This document shows, piece after piece, positions 7,906 through 16,700 of a stretch of DNA of 64,000 bases (the stretch's first letter is position 1; each line of letters begins with the position of its first letter). This DNA comes from Brasilonema sp. CT11. GTDB taxonomy: Bacteria; Cyanobacteriota; Cyanobacteriia; Cyanobacteriales; Nostocaceae. The stretch spans positions 1-64,000 of the forward strand of contig NZ_JABXYX010000001.1 in the NCBI RefSeq assembly GCF_017982655.1. Reading direction: 5' to 3'. The translations under genes were made by a program, and so were the position numbers. The notes under the pieces were generated by a model. It was not told the DNA's origin. It saw nothing but the letters and a program-made list of their open reading frames with translations, and did not search any database.

Positions 7906-8085
7906 CTATAGCGCACTCTCGCCATGACCTTGAAAAGCATAAGGAGAAGTACGAGGTTTGTAAGCTCCTCCTCGTAGAAACTGTGCGCTTGCAGATCTTA
8001 CAGCGATCGCAGTTTCTACAATCATTTCTTCGTTTTCGACAGAACAGGGTCCGGCTACTACCACCATGTAGTGTGACTTGAGCTT
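7906..8085 (-). pseudogene. Fragment of 3-deoxy-7-phosphoheptulonate (DAHP) synthase
   Basis: Reading the minus strand from about 8073 gives [14 protein letters not shown], a Glu/Ala-rich helix, then [16 protein letters not shown] and QGHGESAL, with TAG at 7908-7906. This is the unmistakable substrate-binding core of a type I (AroF/AroG/KDSA-fold) DAHP synthase, whose full length is about 350 residues. Only about 55 residues remain. In the same frame a TGA lies just upstream, and the barrel does not continue past the stop. The shikimate-entry gene has therefore been truncated at both ends. A copy of the exoprotein-type leader (8111-8193) lies directly upstream on the same strand. Confidence 0.8.
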
Positions 8086-8110
8086 GAGCAGTCAAAAATG
8101 TTTGATTCAC

Positions 8111-8193
8111 TGGTCATCAAAGTCACCTCTGCTTACTTCTCGCTTTTCTGCCCAGAGTTTTATGCAAAAACTCCTATTTCTTAACAAAACTTT
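8111..8193 (-). promoter_or_regulatory. Conserved leader element, copy 1 (upstream of the DAHP synthase fragment)
   Basis: On the minus strand this reads AAAGTTTTGTTAAGAAATAG, then GAGTTTTTGCATAAAACTC, then a region ending GCAGAGGTGACTTTGATG. It matches the stretches upstream of the three TpsA-type genes at 13581-13680, 16788-16885 and 27819-27915. It contains the short inverted repeat GAGTTTTTGCATAAAACTC. It is probably a promoter or 5'-UTR control element; the mechanism is unknown. Confidence 0.55.
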
Positions 8194-8208
8194 ATAAATT
8201 AGTTAGAG

Positions 8209-8258
8209 TTTATACGTCTAATTGCGAAAAATCTATGCGTGTAAGCAAATTTATACGT
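8209..8258. promoter_or_regulatory. Two TTTATACGT boxes upstream of the sigma-like gene
   Basis: TTTATACGT occurs at 8209-8217 and 8250-8258, 41 bp apart (about four helical turns), in the AT-rich region 130-180 bp upstream of the sigma-like coding start. The spacing on one helix face is compatible with a regulator-binding pair. A weak TTGTCA at 8291 followed by TAAAAT at 8317 could be a promoter, but the 20-bp spacing is poor. Confidence 0.25.
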
Positions 8259-8392
8259 TAGTTCTTAGCTGCGACTCAAAATGTAAAGAATTGTCAAAAA
8301 ATACAGTTGTTTTGCGTAAAATGTCTCAAACGAGTGCGAGAAGGAGTTAGAGGTTCACTTCAGCTCTTGAACAAGATTTGGAGTTTCAAGTA

Positions 8393-9028
8393 ATGACCAG
8401 AGATGAACTTGATTCGTATCTGCTACAGCTTGCTTGTGTTGCACAGCGACACCCGCCGCATTCTCAGGAACGGCAAATCGCCTTAACAAAGCTAATTCAC
8501 AACATTGTGCGCTTTGGCAATCTTTGGTATCCATCCAAAAATCAATTTTTCAGCAATGTTCAAGATATTTACAATGAAGCACGTCAGGAACTTTTCCTTT
8601 ATACTTGTCAAAATATTGACAAGTACGACCCGGAACGCGGTACGGTTTTGGTATGGGTCAATGTTCTTTTGGAACGACGATTTTTTAAAGATACTCTTCG
8701 TAAAAACCTAAGTCATTCTTCTGTAACAAAAATGACCATTACTGATCTAGACAATTTTGTCTTACCTGATGAATCAAAAGACCTCACAGAAATCGTTAAG
8801 GAATGTATAGAATCAGACCCAGAGGACATTTTTAAAAATGAGTATATAGATAAATGTCCCCAAGCAACGTTTCAAGTATTAGCTATGCTCAGAATGTCTG
8901 GGAAATCATGGAAAGAGATTTCAGCAGAATTTGACATGAAAGTTCCTACAGTCAGCAGCTTTTATTACAGATGTATAAAAAAGCTTTCTCCTAAGTTAAA
9001 AGAATACTGTGAAAATCAGGTAGATTAA
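8393..9028 (+). CDS. Sigma-70-like (ECF-type) transcription factor
   Basis: A 211-residue protein with a sigma region 2-like helical segment (about residues 45-110; NVQDIYNEARQELFLYTC, KYDPERGTVLVWVN) and a C-terminal region 4-like helix-turn-helix (VLAMLRMSGKSWKEISAEF, then VPTVSSFYYRCIKKL). The ATG at 8393 is preferred over the TTG at 8378 because GGAG lies about 9 bp upstream of it. Such short sigma-like proteins are found next to DUF1822 and CHAT genes in filamentous cyanobacteria. It lies 15 bp upstream of the DUF1822 gene and very likely controls or is co-transcribed with the downstream block. Whether it is a functional sigma factor is not proven by sequence alone. Confidence 0.7.
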   Translation: MTRDELDSYLLQLACVAQRHPPHSQERQIALTKLIHNIVRFGNLWYPSKNQFFSNVQDIYNEARQELFLYTCQNIDKYDPERGTVLVWVNVLLERRFFKDTLRKNLSHSSVTKMTITDLDNFVLPDESKDLTEIVKECIESDPEDIFKNEYIDKCPQATFQVLAMLRMSGKSWKEISAEFDMKVPTVSSFYYRCIKKLSPKLKEYCENQVD

Positions 9029-9043
9029 GGAATAGGTGTACAA

Positions 9044-10027
9044 ATGAGAGGAAATTTATCAGAATCTTTAACCTTTACGGTACCGATAAGCTTAGATGCT
9101 CACGCACTTGCAGAACGTTTCCGAAACAAACATAGGAATCCTCAGAAAGCCAAACAGGTTTATCTGAATACTTTGGCAGTATTTGCTGTTCAATTTTATT
9201 TGCATTGTATGGGAATTAAAACTTCTTGGCAAGGAAGTTTAAGTTGGAACTCTCTCATACAAACTCTTATGGATATTGCTGATTTAGAAGTTATTGGTTT
9301 CGGGAAAATAGAATGTTTTACGGTGTTACCTAACGAGCAAGTTATTCATATTCTACCAGAAGTTTCCTCAGATAGAATTGGCTATGTAGCTGTACAATTT
9401 GAGGAATCACTTGAAGAAGCAACACTACTGGGATTTGTTAAAACAGTTCCCGATAGCGGTGAGTTACTTCTAAGCCGGTTGAGTTCCCTTGAAGATTTCC
9501 TTATACACCTGAACCAACTTATTGATAGCAAAGTGTGGCACAAGAGTGCCATAAAAGTTGAACAGCCAACTCACTTGAGCCAGTGGTTCATGAATATTGT
9601 TGATGCTGGTTGGCAAACTATAGAATCGCTTTTGAATCCGCAACAATCAGAACTAGTTTTTAGATTTAGAGGAACTGAACACACTTTAGTTCACCCAGAA
9701 AATTCAACATCTAGTCTACAGAAAGGTAAACTGCTGGACTTAGGACAAGATTTAAAAAGTCAAATCATCGCTTTAGTGGTAGGACTGCTCCCAGTCTCAA
9801 GAGAAGAAATAAACATCGGTGTCAAAGTGTACCCAACTGGCGGTCAAATTTACTTGCCAGAAGAACTTGAACTTATAGTATTGGATTCAGCAGGGATACC
9901 CGTGATGCAGGCAATCGCGAGAAACACAAAGAGTATTCAATTAAACTTTAGTAGCGAAATTGGAGAACGTTTTAGTGTTAAAGTTGCTTTAGGTAATGTC
10001 AGCTTTACAGAGCTTTTTCTAACCTAA
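9044..10027 (+). CDS. DUF1822 family protein
   Basis: A 327-residue protein with no signal peptide or membrane segment. The N-terminal part (TFTVPISLDAHALAERFR, then KAKQVYLNTLAVFAVQFYL and a central DIADLEVIGFGKIECF) is characteristic of the DUF1822 family, which is essentially cyanobacterial and of unknown function. The C-terminal part has a beta-rich region (VGLLPVSREEINIGVKVYP, then LPEELELIVLDSAG). It sits directly after the sigma-like gene and before a CHAT-CHASE2 gene, a neighbourhood I recall as recurring for this family. That suggests the three act in one signalling unit. No catalytic motif is visible. Confidence 0.8.
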   Translation: MRGNLSESLTFTVPISLDAHALAERFRNKHRNPQKAKQVYLNTLAVFAVQFYLHCMGIKTSWQGSLSWNSLIQTLMDIADLEVIGFGKIECFTVLPNEQVIHILPEVSSDRIGYVAVQFEESLEEATLLGFVKTVPDSGELLLSRLSSLEDFLIHLNQLIDSKVWHKSAIKVEQPTHLSQWFMNIVDAGWQTIESLLNPQQSELVFRFRGTEHTLVHPENSTSSLQKGKLLDLGQDLKSQIIALVVGLLPVSREEINIGVKVYPTGGQIYLPEELELIVLDSAGIPVMQAIARNTKSIQLNFSSEIGERFSVKVALGNVSFTELFLT

Positions 10028-10163
10028 AGATCACTAAACCAAATGACTTGTGCTTTTTGCAAGAACTATGTTTAAATTATTAAGGATTTGACGAAGTGTA
10101 AAAAAACTGACTATTTTTTAATGTTATTTTGAAACTTCAAAATCCCAAATTTCAAATGGGTCT

Positions 10164-12455
10164 ATGGCGAAGTTAGTTGTTCTTAAATTAGATGGTGATT
10201 TAGAACACCAGGGATTTCGGGGGACGCTGGAGATTGGCTCAGATTGTGCTCCCCCAGAAATAGAAATCTCTGGCAAATTACCACCATGTCCCGACTTGGC
10301 TACCTACCTGTGCCAGTGGCAACACAGATATCGCAGTTTGGGGATGCCAAATCGCATCAAGCCACAAGAAATTATTTACGATGGTTCTATCACAACGCGA
10401 ATTTCAGAATGCTGCCAAAAAGCTAAAGTATTAATTGACTGCTTACAAAGATGGTTTGACTCGGAAGAATTTCGCTGTATAAACAACACACTACGCGAAG
10501 AATTAAAACGAAACGAAGCTATTCGAGTCTTAATTCGCACAGATAATCTGAAATTACAGAGAATCCCCTGGCATTTGTGGGATTTCTTTGGTAGATACTC
10601 GTTAGCAGAATTTGCCTTAACTACAACAGCATCACAAACCCCTCCAAAACCACCACGTAAACCCAAAGTAAGAGTTTTGGCGATTCTGGGAAATAGTAAT
10701 GGAATTGATGTTCAAGTAGACCGTCAATTGTTAGAAAATTTACCAAATGCCGAAACAGTTTTTCTGGTAGAACCGCAGCGCAAAGAGTTAAACAATTACC
10801 TTTGGCAGCAGTGGGATATTCTATTTTTCGCGGGACATAGTGAAACTGCTGATAATACAGGTCGTATTTATATTAATAAAACTGATAGCTTAACAATAGA
10901 AGAGTTAGAGTTTGGTTTAAAAAGAGCGATCGCACAAGGTTTACAGCTAGCAATTTTTAACTCCTGTGATGGTTTAGGATTAGGACGGCAGTTAGCTTCT
11001 TTAAATATCCCGCAAATGATTGTCATGCGGGAACCCGTACCAGATGAGGTAGCACAGGAATTTTTAAAGCATTTTCTTAAAGCTTTTTCGGGTGGTAAGT
11101 CTTTATATCTGGCTTCACGGGAAGCAAGAGAAAAGTTGCAAGGCTTGGAGGATAAATTTCCGAATGCGACTTGGCTACCAGTCTTGATCCAAAATCCCAG
11201 AGTTGTCCCCCCTACATGGAAAGAATTAAGCACTCAAAAAAGCGATTCATTACGTCAAATTCTGACTGTGCTTATGGCGAGTGTGCTTGTCACAAGTATA
11301 GTCATGGGAGTGCGCTATTTCGGAATGCTACAACCTTGGGAATTGCAAGCTTACGACCATCTTATGCAACTGCGACCCCGAATTGAAAGCTCAGATCCAC
11401 GTCTAATGATAGTTACTGTTGATGAAGCAGATATTCGTTATCAGAACCAGAAGGGGATGAAAAGGACAGGATCGCTTTCGGATGAAGCACTGACTCAACT
11501 GTTGCAAAAACTTGAGCAGTATCAACCAACAACTATCGGTATAGATATTTATCGCGATTTCTCTGTAGATTCCAGTTATCCAGATTTAATCACTCGCCTA
11601 AAGCAGGATGATCGTATTTTTGCGGTGTGCAAAATTCCTGCTGGTTCTGATGACGCACCTGATGGTATTCATCCCCCGTACGAAGTTCCAACAGAACGCC
11701 AGGGCTTTAGTGATTTTGTGGCAGATGAAGATGAAGTCGCACGTCGCCAGTTATTGTATCTCACCCCTCCAGCAAAGTCTCCCTGTACGGCGGAGAATGC
11801 TTTGAGCCTTCAGCTGGCACGTTACTATTTACTGAAAAAAGGTATCCAAGCAAATATAACTCGACAAGGAAACTTAAAAATTGGCAAGGTTTTGTTTAAA
11901 CCATTAAAGGAACACACTAGCGGTTACCAAGCGGTGGATGCATCAGCCGGATATCAAGTGCTGCTAAATTATCGTTCGCTACGGACTCAGGAAAAGATTG
12001 CTGAGACTGTATCTCTAAGAGATATCCTTAATAACAATAACCAAATTAACTCTGAGTTATTAAAAAATCGTATTGTCCTTATTGGCGTTACAGCCCCAAG
12101 CACTGCTGATTATTGGAAAACTCCCTTTCAGAAAAAGAAAATACCAGGAGTGTTCGTGCATGCGCATATTGTCAGCCATATTCTCAGTGCTGTTGAAGAT
12201 GGTAAACAAGTGTTGTGGTGGTGGTCTGGGTGGGTGGAAGTACTTTGGGTTTGGATATGGTCGTTGGTAGGAGGAATGATAGCTAGGCGCTACTCAAAGC
12301 CACTGTACCTTGGATTGGCAGTAGCAGGAGCGCTATTAACATTATTTGCAATTTGTTTTGGTATCTTTACAGAAGCTGGGTGGATACCACTTGTCCCGCC
12401 AGCATTAGCATTGGTATTGACAGCTACCCTAGTTGTGTGGAAAATACGAGGATAA
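10164..12455 (+). CDS. CHAT-CHASE2 membrane sensor protein
   Basis: A 763-residue protein. Residues about 165-345 form a CHAT caspase-like domain with the expected dyad: His225 in FFAGHSE and Cys268 in IFNSCDG. A transmembrane segment follows (about 364-384), then an extracytoplasmic CHASE2 sensor (about 390-675; AYDHLMQLRPR, TIGIDIYRDF, RIVLIGVTAPSTADYWKTPF, GVFVHAHIVSHIL). The C-terminus carries about three more membrane helices (about 681-760). There is no kinase or cyclase output domain; the N-terminal CHAT protease is probably the output. The organisation implies that an external signal sensed by CHASE2 governs a cytoplasmic protease. Its substrates are not deducible here; the neighbouring sigma-like and DUF1822 proteins are candidates. 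Confidence 0.85.
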   Translation: MAKLVVLKLDGDLEHQGFRGTLEIGSDCAPPEIEISGKLPPCPDLATYLCQWQHRYRSLGMPNRIKPQEIIYDGSITTRISECCQKAKVLIDCLQRWFDSEEFRCINNTLREELKRNEAIRVLIRTDNLKLQRIPWHLWDFFGRYSLAEFALTTTASQTPPKPPRKPKVRVLAILGNSNGIDVQVDRQLLENLPNAETVFLVEPQRKELNNYLWQQWDILFFAGHSETADNTGRIYINKTDSLTIEELEFGLKRAIAQGLQLAIFNSCDGLGLGRQLASLNIPQMIVMREPVPDEVAQEFLKHFLKAFSGGKSLYLASREAREKLQGLEDKFPNATWLPVLIQNPRVVPPTWKELSTQKSDSLRQILTVLMASVLVTSIVMGVRYFGMLQPWELQAYDHLMQLRPRIESSDPRLMIVTVDEADIRYQNQKGMKRTGSLSDEALTQLLQKLEQYQPTTIGIDIYRDFSVDSSYPDLITRLKQDDRIFAVCKIPAGSDDAPDGIHPPYEVPTERQGFSDFVADEDEVARRQLLYLTPPAKSPCTAENALSLQLARYYLLKKGIQANITRQGNLKIGKVLFKPLKEHTSGYQAVDASAGYQVLLNYRSLRTQEKIAETVSLRDILNNNNQINSELLKNRIVLIGVTAPSTADYWKTPFQKKKIPGVFVHAHIVSHILSAVEDGKQVLWWWSGWVEVLWVWIWSLVGGMIARRYSKPLYLGLAVAGALLTLFAICFGIFTEAGWIPLVPPALALVLTATLVVWKIRG

Positions 12456-12482
12456 AATTCCGAAATACAAGGATGACGTGAT

Positions 12483-12500
12483 GATGTTATTAATAACATC
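12483..12500. promoter_or_regulatory. Perfect 18-bp palindrome
   Basis: GATGTTATTAATAACATC is an exact palindrome located between the CHAT-CHASE2 stop codon and the DUF928 start, 22 bp upstream of the ATG at 12522. The size and perfect symmetry fit a homodimeric repressor operator. With no loop it is unlikely to be a terminator. Confidence 0.45.
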
Positions 12501-12521
12501 AAACATTTGAAGACTTCAATT

Positions 12522-13301
12522 ATGAAACTTGCTGGCGTTATCCCTATGATAGTCTTTTGTGTTGCGAGTAACTCTCCACAAGTGCAACCACAGGTTGCTC
12601 AATCAGTCAAGAATCGTATTGCTAATACACAAAACCGCCTTGATAAATTGAACTTTCCACGTACCGGCGCACCCACTGGTCGCCGTCAAGGAGGAGCAAG
12701 CCGTAATGGCTGTCCAGACTTGAAACAGCCCGTGAGTGCATTAGTTCCAGGTGAGGGAACTGTCAATGAATCGATATCTTTCTTAACAATAACAGTCTCC
12801 GAGTATCCAACCTTTTGGGTTTATCTACCTGAGTTACCCACGAACTTGCGTTCTGGAGAGTTTATATTTCAGGACGAGAGGGGTAAAAATATCTACAAGA
12901 CACCTTTGAAGCTGCCTGATAGGTCTGGTATTATTGGCATGACTTTGCCACAAAATCCGCAATATGCCCTCAAGCAAGACAATAAGTATCAATGGTACTT
13001 CAAAGTATATTGTGGCAACCCGGAAAACACATCTGATTATTATTACGTTAAAGCATGGGTGCAAAAAGTCGCGCTTACCCCGAACCTTGAAAGTCAGTTA
13101 AAGGTGGCAAAACCAAAAGAATACACTGCTTATGCTGCTAATCAAATTTGGCAGGATGCTTTAACTAATTTAGCTGATATGCGTCGTACTAATTCAGGTT
13201 CGTCGGTACTTGCGCAAGACTGGACTAATTTGTTAAAAGCTGTTGGTTTGGAAGAGTTTGCTACTGCGCCGATTGTTGGGCGTTATGGTTTGGAAAGATA
13301 A
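12522..13301 (+). CDS. DUF928 family secreted protein
   Basis: A 259-residue protein starting with a signal peptide (MKLAGVIPMIVFCVAS) followed by a basic, Gly/Arg-rich linker (TGAPTGRRQGGASRNGCP). The core has a beta-sandwich-like pattern (ITVSEYPTFWVYLPEL, then FIFQDERGKNIYKT, LPDRSGIIGMTLP, YQWYFKVYCGNP), which is typical of DUF928, a cyanobacterial family of unknown function. Two Cys residues (in NGCPDL and VYCGNP) could form a disulfide. The ATG at 12522 is preferred to an in-frame TTG at 12507. It lies between CHAT-CHASE2 and the TpsA exoprotein genes, a context I recall as usual for this family. It probably acts in the periplasm or at the cell surface. Confidence 0.8.
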   Translation: MKLAGVIPMIVFCVASNSPQVQPQVAQSVKNRIANTQNRLDKLNFPRTGAPTGRRQGGASRNGCPDLKQPVSALVPGEGTVNESISFLTITVSEYPTFWVYLPELPTNLRSGEFIFQDERGKNIYKTPLKLPDRSGIIGMTLPQNPQYALKQDNKYQWYFKVYCGNPENTSDYYYVKAWVQKVALTPNLESQLKVAKPKEYTAYAANQIWQDALTNLADMRRTNSGSSVLAQDWTNLLKAVGLEEFATAPIVGRYGLER

Positions 13302-13404
13302 TTGCTTCGGCTCCCGTTATGCTATGGATAAACAGAGGTTGAGAATAGTGAGTTAATTGCCGCTAGTTCAATTAAGTAAGTCGGCGTAAAAATTTAAAGG
13401 TATG

Positions 13405-13443
13405 TCATTGCGAGTGGAACGAAGTGAAACGAAGCAATCGCAA
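13405..13443. repeat. Interspersed palindromic repeat (ATTGCGA...TCGCAA type)
   Basis: TTGCGA at 13408-13413 and TCGCAA at 13438-13443 flank a GAACGAAG/GAAACGAAG core. This is a common intergenic repeat type of filamentous cyanobacteria. It lies in the 434-bp gap between the DUF928 and first exoprotein genes, which otherwise holds the leader element at 13581-13680 and no gene that I can support. Confidence 0.55.
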
Positions 13444-13580
13444 GGATTTTGTGGATTTTACATTCTGTTACATAGTTCGATTTATTTGTGCTGACTTACT
13501 TACCACTGACTTTTTACTTGGTGTGATGCTTTCCGCAATGTCAAATTGTTGGGCGGAAGTTTTCTTATTAGTTATTTGAT

Positions 13581-13680
13581 AAAGTTTTGTTAAAAAATAG
13601 GAGTTTTTGCATAAAACTCGTACCTCAGAAACCGAGAAGAAGACAGATGTTACTTTGAGCACCACTAAATATGCTTTACT
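13581..13680 (+). promoter_or_regulatory. Conserved leader element, copy 2 (upstream of the first tandem TpsA)
   Basis: It contains AAAGTTTTGTTAA, then TAGGAGTTTTTGCATAAAAC, CTCAGAAACCGAGAAG and CACTAAATATG. It is nearly the same as 16788-16885 and clearly related to the minus-strand copies at 8111-8193 and 27819-27915. It ends about 55 bp before the coding start. Confidence 0.6.
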
Positions 13681-13735
13681 TTATACTGGTGCAGCAGAAT
13701 CGTTGTTGTGCAACTGAAACGCTTGAGGAGATGCA

Positions 13736-16700
13736 ATGTCCGGGATGAGTATTCGCTGGGGCGCTTTGTTAGGAATTACGCTAGGTGGTATCAGCGCTTT
13801 GTCTGCAAATTGTGCTCTTGCCCAAATCATTCCAGACGGCACTTTACCTAATAACTCGAATGTCACACAGTCGGGGAACACCAGCGTTATCACTGGAGGA
13901 ACGCAAGCGGGAAGCAACTTGTTCCACAGCTTTAGGGAGTTTTCTGTTCGTGGTGGTGACACTGCTTTCTTCAATAACGCTCTTGGTATTCAAAATATCA
14001 TCAGCAGAGTAACGGGTAGCGAAATATCTAACATTAATGGGTTAATCAAAGCAAACGGCACTGCAAACTTGTTTCTGATAAATCCCAACGGCATTATATT
14101 TGGTCAAAATGCGCGGTTGGATATTGGTGGTTCGTTTGTGGCGACTACAGCTAGTGCTCTAGCTTTTGGCAATCAAGGTTTTTTTAGTGCTACCAATCCG
14201 AATACACCACAACTGTTGACGATCAATCCTTCTGCATTTCTATTTAACCAAATTCGTGCCGCATCTATCCAAAATAACTCAATAGCGGACTCCGGCTTAA
14301 ATCCATCTTCTGAGTTTACAGCAACGGGTTTGCGCGTACCAGATGGCAAGAGTTTGCTGTTGGTAGGCGGTGATATCAATATGGATGGTGGAGGATTATT
14401 TGCTTTTGGTGGACGAGTCGAGTTAGGTGGGTTAGCTGGTGCAGGAACAGTTGGGTTGAATGCAGATGGTAATAATCTGAGTTTGAGTTTTCCCAATAGT
14501 GTAGAAAGAAGTGATGTTTTCCTTAGCAATGGCGCTGTTGTAAATGTTCGTGCTGGCAATGGTGGAAGTATCGCGGTAAATACGCGGAATTTAGCGATGA
14601 CAGCAGAGAGTTTCCTGTATGCAGGGATAGAGAGTGGACTGGGTTCTAATAATAGTAAGGCGGGAAATATTTCGGTTAATGCCACTGGAGCAATAAAGCT
14701 TAACAATGGGAGTCAAATTGCTAATAATGTGCGAGCAAAAGCAAATGGACAGGGAGGCGATGTCAATATTAGTGCTAGCACGTTGCAAATTTCGGGTGGG
14801 GCACAGGTAAGTGCTAGTACATCTGGTGCGGGCAAAGGGGGAAATTTGAGAGTTGATGCCCAAGATGTGCAACTGATAGGTAGAAGCGCTGATGGTCGGT
14901 TTGCCAGTGCCTTGGCTGCTTTCGCACAGCCAAACTCAACAGGGGATGCAGGAGATTTGATTATTAAAACTAATACCTTGCTAGTGCGAAATGGGGCACA
15001 GGTGGGTGCTGGTACATTTGGTGCGGGCAAGGGGGGTTCTTTGAGGGTTGATGCCCAAGATGTGCAACTGATTGGGACAGGCGCTGATGGTCAATCTGCT
15101 AGTGGCTTGTTTGCTTCTGCGGACCAAAACTCAACAGGGGATGCGGGAGATTTGATTATTAAAACTAATACCTTGCTAGCGCGAGATGGGGCACAAATGA
15201 GTGCTAGTACATATGGTTCGGGCAAGGGAGGTTCTTTGAGGGTTGATGCCCAAGATGTGCAACTGATTGGGACAGGCGCTAATAGTCGGTTTGCCAGTGC
15301 TTTGGGTGCTTCCGCACAGCCAAACTCAACAGGGAATGCGGGAGATCTTGCGATCCGAACTAATACCTTGCTAGTGCGAGATGGAGCACAGGTGGGTGCT
15401 GGTACATCTGGTGCGGGCAAGGGGGGTTCTTTGAGGGTTGATGCCCAAGACGTGCAACTGATAGGTAGAAGCGCCGATGGTCGCTCTGCCAGTAGCTTAT
15501 TTGTCTCCGCAGACCAAAACTTAGTAGGGGATGCGGGAGATCTTACGATCCGAACTAATACCTTGCTAGTGCGAGATGGGGCACAGGTGGGTGCTGGTAC
15601 ATTTGGTGCGGGCAAGGGGGGTTCTTTGAGGGTTGATGCCCAAGACGTGCAACTGATTGGGACAGGCGCTGATGGTGAGTTTCCCACTGGCTTGTTTGCT
15701 TCTGCACAGCCAAACTCAACAGGGGATGCGGGAGATCTTACGATCCGAACTAATACCTTGCTAGTGCGAGATGGGGCACAAGTAAACGCTAGTACATTGG
15801 GTGCGGGCAAAGGGGGAAATTTGAGTGTTGATGCCCAAGATGTGCAACTGATTGGTAGAAGCGTTGATAATCGGTTTGGTAGTGGCTTGTATACTTCTGC
15901 AACTCGAAACTCAACAGGGGATGCGGGAGATCTTACGGTCAGAACTAATACCTTACTCGTTCAAGATGGGGCTGCAGTAACCGTGCAGAGTCTCGGAACA
16001 GGAAGGGCAGGCAACATGACAGTAAATGCTCGTTCTATCCGTTTAAACAACAATGCCTTACTGACCGCCAACACACAAAGCGCTAAAGTAGACCCGAATA
16101 GGGAACAGGCGACAATTAACATTAACTCACAATATTTAATAATGAGTCGCAATAGCAATATCTTCACTAATGCAACAGGCGAAAACGTCATCGGCGGCAA
16201 CATCAATATTGACACCGATTTCCTCATTGGTTTTGAAAATAGTGACATCAGCGCCAATTCTGCTAACTTCCGTGGTGGAAATGTGCGAATCAATGCGACT
16301 GGTATCTTTGGTACACAATTTCGGGATGCAGCTACTCCCAATAGTGATATCACTGCCACTGGGGGAAGTCCTGAGCTAAGTGGTACCGTGCAAATTAACA
16401 CACCTGATATTGACCTCAACAGTGACTTAGTTAACTTGCCATCAGTACCAGTTGACACTAAACTTGCCCAAGGTTGCAACTCTCCCAACTACGCGAAAAG
16501 CAGTTTCATTTACACCGGACGCGGCGGCTTACCACCTAACCCCAAGGACATTCTCACACCTGACGCTGTTCAAGTAGATTGGGTGAGTCTCAACCCAAAC
16601 ATTGACAAGGGCAAGAGTCCATCTGTTTCCACTCCAACAAACCCCACGCCAGAACCCATAGTTGAAGCGACTGGATGGATATTCAACGCTAAAGGCGAGG

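Noticed and set aside
7850-8110. 86-codon minus-strand ORF starting [14 protein letters not shown]
   Set aside because: It is a shadow frame: the alternative minus-strand frame carries the recognisable DAHP synthase core, so the region is annotated as a pseudogene fragment.
14173-14706. 177-codon antisense ORF
   Set aside because: Lies fully inside the exoprotein gene and has low-complexity composition typical of a reverse shadow.
15091-15810. 239-codon antisense ORF across the exoprotein repeats
   Set aside because: Its Pro/Ala/Ser-rich periodic translation simply mirrors the 195-bp sense-strand repeats; no start signals or family features.
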